Shown here: positions 25,589 to 33,156 of the stretch, in pieces
How the letters are laid out: every line of letters starts with the position of its first letter
Numbering within the stretch: the first letter of the stretch is position 1
DNA from: Pseudomonadota bacterium
Lineage (GTDB): Bacteria; Pseudomonadota; Gammaproteobacteria; Halothiobacillales; Halothiobacillaceae
Reading direction: 5' to 3'
NCBI GenBank assembly: GCA_021801265.1
Contig: JAJYYE010000012.1
Span: forward strand, 88,548 to 152,547
DNA: 64,000 bases
Made by a program: the position numbers and the translations under genes
Notes under the pieces: generated by a model
Database searches by the model: none
What the model saw: the letters and a program-made list of their open reading frames with translations, nothing else
What the model was told of the DNA's origin: nothing

Positions 25589-27214
25589 TCATGACGCACG
25601 GAAGTTACCGATACCTGTTTGGATATACCTAAATATGAAACATCTGTGACGGCACGAATATGCCTGTTTGATACCGTCCTCATCCATGCCAAAATCCATA
25701 CCCAAGCGGTCGTTGCCATCGCCAAGGAATACAACGTTGTCACCACCGTTCTTGGAATATACGCGGTCATTACCGCCGCCTGTTTGGATCAGGTTGCTGA
25801 CAGAAGTGTCGGTGATGTCGTCTGCCCGGCCCGGCTCAGGTGTATTAGGATCAACCACGACATTGCCCCAAGTGTTGTAGGTGACATTACCCTGGGCGGC
25901 GAGAATGGGGGCCAGATCGCCTTGAATAATATTACCGGCGGTGGCGGGTGGCGGAATAAAGGGTGCAACCGGTTCGCCCAGCACGATGTCCAGATCGCCC
26001 GATTGCCGGTAGTTCTCGATGGTCAGTGCCCCGCCGGTGGCCGTCTCGGTCACGGTCAATATCTGGTTGGCTAACTGGTAGCTGTATTTGCCATCGCCAC
26101 TGAGATAGCTGCCATCGTCCTGCAAATAACCACCCGTCAGGATAGCCTTGCCGAACAACACCCGGCCTGAATGATCGGTATCAAAAATCGTATCGCCAGC
26201 ACCGGCAAGATAGGTGTCATAATCGGCGCCACCCTCCAGATAATCGGCACCACCGTCTCCGACAAGAGTGTCGTTACCACCACCTGACAGCAAATGGATA
26301 GCACTGGAACTCATATCAGCATAAATTTTTAGCGGAGAAAGAATAGGCAAGTGATCAATTGTCGCATGCCCCAAATAATCCGACTGATCGGAGCCGTACA
26401 CAATAACTCGGCCATCAGAATCAATCGTCTGCGTAACTCCAGAGACCCAAAGACTATTAATTAACTCAGCCTCATCAGCAAGCAACCCTGTTTTCGCCAA
26501 CCCTCCCAGAAGAACCTGCTGGTTATGACTTAAAAGATCAGATATATAATTATCGCGCGTGTAAATACTAGTAGGAACAGTGCCTTCAAAATGGATATTC
26601 ACTGTTCGCCCGATATCGAATGAATCGATCAACGATTTATTAACTGGATTCGTGATCTTTGCAATAAATCCCCCACCTTCAAAATCAAAATTCTCCGACA
26701 CTTTAGGATCTGGAACAATAGAATAATTACGTATAATTCGCGAACCATCTGCCGTAATCATAAAACGTGCATCATCGGAAATCTTAAAGCTCCCAGAGTT
26801 CCAAACGTATGCGCGCTGCATAAAATCATCCACACCATCAGCAAGATCAACCTGGACAATATTTATCCCATAATAGAGTTTCCCAGCGCTGTTTTGTATA
26901 TTGCTTGCATGACCAGAGGCCACAATCAAAGCTACAAGCTCATCCTTGGTATACTCTCGACCCACCTCAAACAAATCATCATTCAAATCAGAAGAGTAAA
27001 ACTCTCTCACCAGCGAGGAAAGTGAACCAAGGGCAAATCGCCCAGGACCATTGACTATAAAACCCTCAACATCCACATAAATAGAGGAAGTATAATCCTT
27101 GCCTCTAATAGTAGTTTGACTCGCCATATCTTCTGGAGGCATCAGACTCTCATACAAATAGAAACTCGTTATTTGATCGACACCGAGCTGGCTCCACTGA
27201 TATACAGTTCTCAT
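25589..27214 (-). CDS. Truncated RTX module with a distinct N-terminal domain
   Basis: A 541-residue product. Residues 1-305 form a domain I do not recognise, with no GxSxG motif and a clearly AT-rich coding sequence. Residues about 306-500 match the anchor of the giant RTX protein: LLSGGGNDTLVGDGGADYLEGG, LFGKAILTGGYLQDDG, NYRQSGDLDIVLG, PGRAD and GDGNDRLGMD. The reading then runs out in about 30 unrelated residues, before the RTX array and the secretion signal. It starts 21 bases after the 184-residue membrane protein gene. It is probably not secreted as it stands. It may be a silent cassette or a decaying gene. Confidence 0.75.
   Translation of the reverse strand: MRTVYQWSQLGVDQITSFYLYESLMPPEDMASQTTIRGKDYTSSIYVDVEGFIVNGPGRFALGSLSSLVREFYSSDLNDDLFEVGREYTKDELVALIVASGHASNIQNSAGKLYYGINIVQVDLADGVDDFMQRAYVWNSGSFKISDDARFMITADGSRIIRNYSIVPDPKVSENFDFEGGGFIAKITNPVNKSLIDSFDIGRTVNIHFEGTVPTSIYTRDNYISDLLSHNQQVLLGGLAKTGLLADEAELINSLWVSGVTQTIDSDGRVIVYGSDQSDYLGHATIDHLPILSPLKIYADMSSSAIHLLSGGGNDTLVGDGGADYLEGGADYDTYLAGAGDTIFDTDHSGRVLFGKAILTGGYLQDDGSYLSGDGKYSYQLANQILTVTETATGGALTIENYRQSGDLDIVLGEPVAPFIPPPATAGNIIQGDLAPILAAQGNVTYNTWGNVVVDPNTPEPGRADDITDTSVSNLIQTGGGNDRVYSKNGGDNVVFLGDGNDRLGMDFGMDEDGIKQAYSCRHRCFIFRYIQTGIGNFRAS
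25990..26152 (-). repeat. 163-bp near-identical anchor block, copy 1 of 2
   Basis: The block 25990-26152 matches 28035-28197 with only about four differences by eye. It encodes the segment from KAILTGGYLQDD to NYRQSGDL in both truncated modules. The giant RTX gene has a diverged version (about 21780-21940). Such identity between otherwise different genes points to recent recombination or gene conversion. Confidence 0.8.
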
Positions 27215-27235
27215 AATACCTCCAAATCAGAAAAT

Positions 27236-27790
27236 TTATTCGGAACATGGCCTACTAGCAATTGATGGATGGCTTAAGCCTGAAATCCCTTCGTACTGCC
27301 CACTATAACTCGGATACATATAGGCAAGCTCACCCCAAACTAATCTTCCACAATCATCAAAATAAAAATAAATTTGATCTTCCCCCCGACTCTTTCCAAC
27401 ATATATAACAACTTGGACAAAATTAATTTCAAACAATCCAGCCATGAATGGATGATCATTGAAATACCCCCCAAACAATCTTGCCAAGATCGGATGAGTA
27501 TTGCTATATCTATAAACATAGTAGCCTTCGGGAGAATTACACATTTTCTTGTAATATTTATACTCTGGCGAATCAACCGTCCAAGAATAAATACTCCCAT
27601 CCGCCGGCGTACTTGGGTGATGAACTTTCCATTCAAATAAATCTTTTGCCGCACGAACAAACTCTGCGTCCGGAATATAGCGCCCTTGAGATGGGCAATA
27701 CCCAGCAGGTGACGATGTCACATATTTGAAGCCTGCATACCCCATCAGGATCATGGCACCCATGAGGGCTATAACACTCTTTGGTTTCAT
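27236..27790 (-). CDS. Small membrane-anchored protein, putative immunity partner of a different type
   Basis: A 184-residue protein with one N-terminal membrane segment or uncleaved signal (VIALMGAMILMGYAGFKYV, residues about 5-23). An AT-rich, Tyr-rich extracytoplasmic part follows with several Cys (YCPSQGRYIPDAEF, KKMCNSPEGYYVYRY, DDCGRLVWGE). It is not related to paralogues A1/A2 or to the 196-residue protein. Its start overlaps the stop of the lipase module upstream (ATGA) and it ends 21 bases before the module with the unrelated N-terminal domain. A different effector domain paired with a different membrane protein is what a cognate pair would look like. Function unproven. Confidence 0.65.
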   Translation of the reverse strand: MKPKSVIALMGAMILMGYAGFKYVTSSPAGYCPSQGRYIPDAEFVRAAKDLFEWKVHHPSTPADGSIYSWTVDSPEYKYYKKMCNSPEGYYVYRYSNTHPILARLFGGYFNDHPFMAGLFEINFVQVVIYVGKSRGEDQIYFYFDDCGRLVWGELAYMYPSYSGQYEGISGLSHPSIASRPCSE

Positions 27791-29043
27791 GCAGCAAAAT
27801 CCAAGCGCACACCACCATCGGCATTCACCTGTCCGGCAACACCATAGTCAGTCCCCAGACTGTCGTCGCCATCGCCGAGGAATACCACATCGTTGCCGCT
27901 CCCGGACTGAAGCAGGTCGCCACTCGTCGTGTCGTAGAGGATGTCGGCCCGGCCCGGTTCGGGGTGATTGGGGGCGGTGACCACATTGCCCCAGCTGTCG
28001 TAGGTGACATTACCCTGGGCGGCGAGAATGGGGGCCAGATCGCCCGATTGCCGGTAGTTCTCGATGGTCAGTGCCCCGCCGGTGGCCGTCTCGGTCACGG
28101 TCAATATCTGGTTGGCTAACTGGTAGCTGTATTTGCCGTCACCACTGAGATGGCTACCATCGTCCTGCAAATAACCACCCGTCAGGATAGCCTTGCCAAA
28201 TAACTCGCCCAGTGCGGCAACAGCGGTTTCCAGGCGCGCACTGACATTCGAGGAACCCGCGTTCAGGATGAGTCCAAGATCCTCGGTGCCGACCGAGGCA
28301 TCCACTTGATTGAACAGAGTGTAGACGGCCAGGGTGTCCGTGAGGCGTTTAATATCGTGGTTATCCAGAGCGTTTTTACTCTGCTCAATAAACAACGGCG
28401 TTATAAGGCCCAGCATGGTGCCGAGATTGGATGTCAGCTCCGATCCTGGCTCCGCATACAGATTATCAGTCAATGCATTGTTCAACTGCGCCGCCGTCAG
28501 TCCAAATTTCTCAAGCACTTCAGCCATAACCCCACCGATCCCCGGAGCGTCGTAGATATAGGCGTGTTTGGTCACGGAAGGGTGCTGATTGGCGAAGATC
28601 TGTGCCAGGAAACCCCCTAGGGAATGCCCAGCAACCGTCAGTTGCTGCGTAGGCGACAATTTGCCCTCGCCGACCAGGCGGCCATAATAGTTATTCAACT
28701 CCAGGGATTGGGGGGACAGCCTGTCGGTCGCCAGAAACAAATCCACGATCAAATCGCGCGGGTCCAGGATTGAAGGTTCCGTGCCGCGCACCGCCAGGGT
28801 GAACTCGCCCGTGCCATTCTCGGCGGCATCCAGGCGCTCGAAGAGCGTCGCCGAAAGACCAGTCGATGTGTTGGGCTGGTGATCAACCACTCGCCATTGC
28901 GTGACAAAATTGGCGGCTTGGGTCTGGGAGAATCCTTCCGCAATGAGGGTGTCTTGCACATCCTGACTAGTTATTGCTTTACTGAAATCTGCATATGCCG
29001 CCTCAGAAAGCATTGCTGATTCAAGCAGTGTGAATGTACTCAT
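27787..29043 (-). CDS. Truncated lipase-RTX module, chimeric
   Basis: A 418-residue product. Residues 1-280 are a lipase-like domain similar to that of the giant RTX protein: FTLAVRGTEPS, GHSLGG with Ser141, YDAPGIGG, DNHDIKRLTDTLAVYTLFNQ. At residues about 281-285 (LFGKA) it jumps into the anchor segment, skipping about 190 residues present in the giant protein. A second in-frame loss of 26 residues follows NYRQSGDL. It ends GQVNADGGVRLDFAA, where the RTX array would begin, so repeats and secretion signal are absent. Start and stop both overlap neighbours by 4 bases (ATGA). The catalytic serine region is intact, but secretion through T1SS is not expected. Confidence 0.8.
   Translation of the reverse strand: MSTFTLLESAMLSEAAYADFSKAITSQDVQDTLIAEGFSQTQAANFVTQWRVVDHQPNTSTGLSATLFERLDAAENGTGEFTLAVRGTEPSILDPRDLIVDLFLATDRLSPQSLELNNYYGRLVGEGKLSPTQQLTVAGHSLGGFLAQIFANQHPSVTKHAYIYDAPGIGGVMAEVLEKFGLTAAQLNNALTDNLYAEPGSELTSNLGTMLGLITPLFIEQSKNALDNHDIKRLTDTLAVYTLFNQVDASVGTEDLGLILNAGSSNVSARLETAVAALGELFGKAILTGGYLQDDGSHLSGDGKYSYQLANQILTVTETATGGALTIENYRQSGDLAPILAAQGNVTYDSWGNVVTAPNHPEPGRADILYDTTSGDLLQSGSGNDVVFLGDGDDSLGTDYGVAGQVNADGGVRLDFAA
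28035..28197 (-). repeat. 163-bp near-identical anchor block, copy 2 of 2
   Basis: Second copy of the block at 25990-26152. Its left edge is the 10-mer CCAGATCGCC, which occurs twice, 78 bases apart, in the other module (25912 and 25990), and once here (28035). This marks an in-frame 78-base deletion by repeat misalignment. Confidence 0.8.
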
Positions 29044-29645
29044 TTTTCAAACTCCTTTTGATATTGGAATAGATATTTTTGCTGATAAAAAACTCTTTCT
29101 CCTCGAAAACCACAAGAACCGCACGAGCCAATATTCAACCAGAACTTGTAGTCTCGAAAATCTCTAATACCAGTTTCAACACTGCCGACATCCGCATCGA
29201 AATTCACATATTTGGCTATCAACTCGCCAGTTTTAATATCTATAATGCGATCTTCTCGCTCGCGAATATGCAGTAGGCGGTACGATGTTGTGACATCCCA
29301 GACGAATCGTTGATTCAGCATGTAGCGTCGTATATTTGGTTTTAGTAAAGTTGCCGCACTCTGGCTAGGAACCAACGTTTCCGAAACACCAGGATTTTCC
29401 CGTTTCCATTTGTCCAGCGTCTTGTACTGGGTAAAACCACCTTGCGTGGCGCAGTAGTAGCATTGCAAGGCCACTGTCGGAATAAAGTCCCAGAACACGG
29501 GCAAATACACCAGCAATCCAGCGATAAATCCCCAGAGCTTTGGGCTGTGTCCGCTCACTCTGGCCAGATGCGCGCCAAACCGCGCGGCCAGCACGATCAG
29601 AACGATGTAACCGACAAGAAAGCCGAGATAGAGCGTTCCAATCAT
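29040..29645 (-). CDS. Small membrane protein, paralogue A2, putative immunity protein
   Basis: A 201-residue paralogue of the product of 24553-25167. It has N-terminal helices (LGFLVGYIVLIVLAARFGA; LWGFIAGLLVYLPVFWDFIP), CYYCATQGGFTQYKTLDKW, RYMLNQRFVWDVTTSYRLL, RIIDIKTGELIAKYVNFD and a C-terminal GSCGSCG. The frame is open further upstream to 29738, but ATG 29645 aligns exactly with the A1 start and with its ATGA leader overlap, so I use it. Its stop overlaps the ATG of the 418-residue lipase module by 4 bases. It is the first gene of the cassette series. Confidence 0.72.
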   Translation of the reverse strand: MIGTLYLGFLVGYIVLIVLAARFGAHLARVSGHSPKLWGFIAGLLVYLPVFWDFIPTVALQCYYCATQGGFTQYKTLDKWKRENPGVSETLVPSQSAATLLKPNIRRYMLNQRFVWDVTTSYRLLHIREREDRIIDIKTGELIAKYVNFDADVGSVETGIRDFRDYKFWLNIGSCGSCGFRGERVFYQQKYLFQYQKEFEK

Positions 29646-30156
29646 GTCGTGAGACTCTCGCCGACGTGGGATGGGCGAATCCGAGTGATCACGCACGTTG
29701 TGACTATCGGATTGAACATCCCGATTGCAGCAATGCACCGTGAATCAACCGGGCTAATGTGCCGTCGATTCAGATTCCAAATGCGATGAATGGGACGAAT
29801 GCCCCTCAATTGAGCGCACACGAAGTGGCAGGGCAGCAAACCAGGCCACTGTGGTCTGGCTTCAGTCGTTCTGGTTCGATGAGGCATATTGATTCCGCTC
29901 CCTGGATGCTCAAAAAGTCCCGTGTTTCGGTCTTACCTTATCGATCGATCAACGAAATCCCAAATACTTTCGAATTGCAAACCTAACGATATATAACCCA
30001 GAGAATCAATAAGATATCGTCAGTAATACGGGAAAATACTTACTCAGACTGGGTTTCAGAATTTGTTGGATTGGGATCGTTGCCGCGCGCTGCTCAATTG
30101 ATAAGCAAAGATGACAATTGCGTGATGGCACAAACGGGCGGATTACAACCTTCATA
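29646..30156 (-). other. Leader region of paralogue A2 and upstream spacer
   Basis: The part next to A2 (to about 29990) is a diverged duplicate of 25168-25500: it shares the ATGA-overlapping tail (HVGESLTT against NVGEGMTT) and the exact 16-mer at 29960-29975. The promoter of the cassette operon is probably here. No gene is called. Confidence 0.35.
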
Positions 30157-30510
30157 TGACCGGGCACCTCAATAACTAGAAAGTCGAGGGTGCACGTCTC
30201 TAGATACCGTGGTCTAATTCCAACTGACTCTGCGATAGATGGATAATTCACTTATTGAAGAGAAGTTGATGAATCAGAAACGCAGGACATTCGACGCGAA
30301 CGTCAAGCTACAGGTTGTTCAGATGATCTGCGATCAAGGCTTAAGCATCAGGCAGGTTTTCCGTGACATGAACCTTGAGGGGACAGCAGTTCGGCGAGGG
30401 GCTGCCCAGTTTGATGCCGAACAGTCTGGTCAAGGTGGTACCGGCAAGCCACTGACAGCCGGGCAGTAGCGCCTCCAGCAGCTTGAAGCAGAGAACGGAT
30501 TTTACCCCGC
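30157..30510 (+). mobile_element. IS3-family remnant with a truncated orfA
   Basis: The frame starting with ATG 30269 (an upstream ATG at 30239 is also in frame) reads MNQKRRTFDANVKLQVVQMI and continues with DQGLSIRQV, RDMNLEGTAVRRG and AQFDAEQSGQGG. This is the helix-turn-helix start of an IS3-family transposase OrfA. A TAG stop follows GKPLTAGQ, after which RLQQLEAENGF continues the expected leucine-zipper part for a few residues before similarity ends. The left end is probably at 30157 (TGACCGGGCACCTC), about 110 bases before the gene, as usual in this family. orfB and the right end are missing. Confidence 0.75.
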
Positions 30511-31052
30511 AGCCATCCAAGTAACGGTGTATGCACATACATTCCGCTGAATGTGGCGTGAGCAAGCTCAGAAGATCCTGAGTAGTAGAATCGCATTGCC
30601 TCCGACATTGGTAAAATGATGCCATGTGGGTCACCGCCATAAGCGATTGACATACATTTCGTTCCCAATCCCACCGAGCCAACTCTGTGTAAATATAGTG
30701 GGATAAGATATTGATTTTTGACAACTGATCATCGGTCCCAATGATTGGAATAGACTCGTTAGAAATGCAAATATCGGGCAGATTTAAATACTCACCTTCA
30801 ACTTTTCCCAACAAATTACCACGGTGCCCATTGGCGCCAACACACAGAAATGGGAGCCGCCCAATGCCAATTTTGCCGATTTCCATTCCTCAGAATAACT
30901 TCAATTGTTGGCTCTGAAATATTGACGTCCCGATTGACCGCGCCAAGTGAATTGATAACCTACATCTTGCCATCAATGGCAAATTTACTGTTGGTTCGAA
31001 CTTTGATAGGCATAAGCCCCCGGTCGCGTTTATCGGTGTCTTAATTCGTGAT
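30511..31052. other. Degraded DNA between IS remnants, possible gene fragment
   Basis: A minus-strand frame (30341-30886) begins MEIGKIGIGRLPFLCVGANG. Its first 80 or so residues have a plausible protein composition, but the last third is antisense to the IS remnant, so at most it is a gene truncated by the insertion. I recognise no family. AT content is high, as in the cassette genes. Confidence 0.3.
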
Positions 31053-31130
31053 TACCGATATTCAGTCGTGGCAAGCGATGTTTTTGACAGTAGTTACTGA
31101 TGTTCAGTCGCGGAAAGTGATGTTATTGAC
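31053..31130 (-). repeat. Two tandem 36-base repeats at the 3' end of lipA, probable IS21-type end
   Basis: Copies 31053-31088 and 31095-31130 agree at 30 of 36 positions (TTCAGTCG(T/C)GG(C/A)AAG(C/T)GATGTT). Their spacing is 42 bases. Multiple short direct repeats of this kind are typical of IS21-family ends. The second copy contains the last codons and stop of lipA. The family assignment is from memory of similar ends. Confidence 0.55.
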
Positions 31131-32090
31131 ATGAGCCAAGGCAACCTGGCCACCTTGGTCGGCATGGTAGGACGAGCGCACCATCGGCCCGCTGGCCACG
31201 TGAGTAAAACCCAGCGCTTGGGCGGTTTGTCCCAATTCGGCAAAATGTTCTGGCGAGACAAAACGCTTCACGGGGAGATGATTTCTGGAGGGTTGCAGAT
31301 ATTGCCCCAAGGTGAGCATATCCACACGGTGCGCGCGCAGATCTTGCAGTACGGCAATGAGTTGCTCGTCAGTTTCACCTAAACCCAGCATCAAGCCGGA
31401 TTTGGTCGGCACCTGCGGACAGCGGGCTTTCATTTCGGCCAGGAGTGTGAGCGAACCCGAATAATCGGCGCCTGGCCGAGCGGCGCGGTATAAGTCGGGC
31501 ACAGTTTCCAAGTTGTGGTTGAATACATCGGGCGGATCAGCGGCCAAAATATCCACGGCAATGGCTTCGCGGCCCCGAAAATCCGGGGTAAGAATCTCAA
31601 TGGTTAAACTTGGGTTGCGCGCCCGCAGTGCCCGGATTACCGCCGCAAAATGTGCCGCACCGCCATCGCGCAAATCATCCCGATCAACCGAGGTAATTAC
31701 CACATAATGCAAGCCCATGGCCGCAACGGTTTCGGCCAGGCGGGCGGGTTCATCCCTATCCACCGGACGCGGTTTGCCATGTGCCACATCGCAAAATGGG
31801 CAACGACGGGTACAAATATCACCCAAAATCATGAAGGTGGCGGTGCCACCGGCAAAGCACTCGCCCAAATTCGGGCAATTGGCCTCTTCGCACACCGTGT
31901 GCAAACCTTGATCACGCAGAATTTTTTTGAGTCGCTGCACTTCCGCACCGCCCTGCGGTTTGGCCCGAATCCAGTCCGGTTTACGCGGCGTGACGGTCGT
32001 CGGTTCAATTTTGACGGGAATACGCGATACTTTATCGGCCGAGCGCATGGCAGGCGTAGGCGGAGCGAAGGTAATAGGGTGTTCAGACAT
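31104..32090 (-). CDS. lipA: Lipoyl synthase
   Basis: Radical SAM enzyme that inserts two sulfurs into protein-bound octanoate. It has the family cysteines [12 protein letters not shown] (auxiliary 4Fe-4S cluster) and CTRRCPFC (CxxxCxxC radical SAM cluster), and ends with [11 protein letters not shown] as usual. After this comes a tail of about 16 residues not seen in typical LipA, whose last codons lie in a tandem repeat of probable IS origin. Start: ATG 32090 gives MSEHPITF; the TTG 18 bases upstream is less likely. It lies 19 bases after lipB, so the two form one unit. Confidence 0.96.
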   Translation of the reverse strand: MSEHPITFAPPTPAMRSADKVSRIPVKIEPTTVTPRKPDWIRAKPQGGAEVQRLKKILRDQGLHTVCEEANCPNLGECFAGGTATFMILGDICTRRCPFCDVAHGKPRPVDRDEPARLAETVAAMGLHYVVITSVDRDDLRDGGAAHFAAVIRALRARNPSLTIEILTPDFRGREAIAVDILAADPPDVFNHNLETVPDLYRAARPGADYSGSLTLLAEMKARCPQVPTKSGLMLGLGETDEQLIAVLQDLRAHRVDMLTLGQYLQPSRNHLPVKRFVSPEHFAELGQTAQALGFTHVASGPMVRSSYHADQGGQVALAHVNNITFRD

Positions 32091-32109
32091 GGCGTGGTTC
32101 AAATCCAAT

Positions 32110-32745
32110 TCAACTTTGTGGGCCGTTTAACCGGTTGTTCAGGGTGCGTACAAGCGCTCGGCCAATCACATCAATCGCTGAGTTAGCCGCGTTAAATTCG
32201 GCATAACAATCACGCCATTGCGTCACAGGTAGCTGTGCCATGCCACAAGGATTAATGCGCGTAAACGGGCTCAAATCCATATCGATGTTAAAGGATAGCC
32301 CATGATAACAACGCCCTTGACGCACTTTTAAGCCCAGCGCGGCAATTTTAGCACCGGCAACATATACGCCGGGTGCGCCTGTTTGACGATCAGCCAGTAC
32401 GCCCTGCTCGGCCATAAAGTCAATCACCGCTTGCTCTAATGCCTCAACCCAAGCCCGCACGCCAATCCCCGCACGTTTGAGATCAAGCAAGGTATACAGC
32501 ACGAGTTGTCCCGGGCCGTGATAGGTGACCTGCCCGCCGCGATCGCTTAAAACGATCGGGATGGAACCGGGATTCAGTACATGCTCGGGCTTACCATTGA
32601 GGCCTTGGGTGAACACCCGTGCGTGGGTAAGAAGCCAAAATTCATCGGGCGTGTCTTCCGTGCGTGCTTGAGTGAAGGCAATCATTTGTGCCAAAACCGA
32701 CGAATAAGAGCACGCTCGACCCAGGTCACGAATTTTTGGCTTCAT
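32110..32745 (-). CDS. lipB: Octanoyl-[acyl carrier protein]:protein octanoyltransferase
   Basis: Transfers octanoate from ACP to lipoyl domains, the step before LipA. Motifs: [35 protein letters not shown] with the conserved His, [19 protein letters not shown] with the catalytic Lys, and INPCGM with the catalytic Cys. ATG 32745 (MKPKIRDLG) matches the E. coli start; earlier TTG and GTG codons are also in frame. The reading order lipB then lipA is conserved. Confidence 0.96.
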   Translation of the reverse strand: MKPKIRDLGRACSYSSVLAQMIAFTQARTEDTPDEFWLLTHARVFTQGLNGKPEHVLNPGSIPIVLSDRGGQVTYHGPGQLVLYTLLDLKRAGIGVRAWVEALEQAVIDFMAEQGVLADRQTGAPGVYVAGAKIAALGLKVRQGRCYHGLSFNIDMDLSPFTRINPCGMAQLPVTQWRDCYAEFNAANSAIDVIGRALVRTLNNRLNGPQS

Positions 32746-32817
32746 CACACTCGAACCGGTATTCACCCGCAAGATTCGCCTTTGGCCTGAATCATCGATT
32801 CGGGCACCTCGTCCTGT

Positions 32818-33156
32818 TCATAAACACATTTTTACATCGGGGTGCGCGGTAATCGCCCGATACAAATTATCGATTTGCCGCTTGGAGGTAGCCGTGAAGG
32901 TCAGCGTCATACCCACGAAATTCCCTTGCGCGCTGGGACGTATTTTCCACACATCTTCGGGTAACTCGCCTAATTGCTGCACTACCAGCGCCCGAATTTG
33001 GGTATCAAAATCAACTGTTGCGGGCCCCATGATTTTGATGGGGAAAGCGCAGGGAAACTCCAGTAAGGTTTCCCGCTCCAGTGCCGCTTCCTCATATTTA
33101 ACGGCATCAAGGTGCGCTAACTCGGCGGCGGCCTGATCGGTTAAAAACTCGTTCAT
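32818..33156 (-). CDS. ybeD: YbeD family (DUF493) protein
   Basis: A 112-residue protein with the YbeD pattern LLEFPCAFPIKIMGPAT, RPSAQGNFVGMTLTFTATS and a C-terminal small alpha/beta fold ending in VKMCL. The family has an ACT-like fold and an unclear, possibly regulatory role. It lies between dacA/dat and lipB as in many gammaproteobacteria. The start at ATG 33156 overlaps the stop of the aminotransferase gene by 4 bases; a longer frame to 33210 is rejected. Confidence 0.88.
   Translation of the reverse strand: MNEFLTDQAAAELAHLDAVKYEEAALERETLLEFPCAFPIKIMGPATVDFDTQIRALVVQQLGELPEDVWKIRPSAQGNFVGMTLTFTATSKRQIDNLYRAITAHPDVKMCL

Noticed and set aside
30341-30886. Minus-strand frame of 181 codons next to lipA
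   Set aside because: Its C-terminal third is antisense to an IS3-type transposase remnant; at most the first part is a truncated old gene, so it is listed only as degraded DNA.
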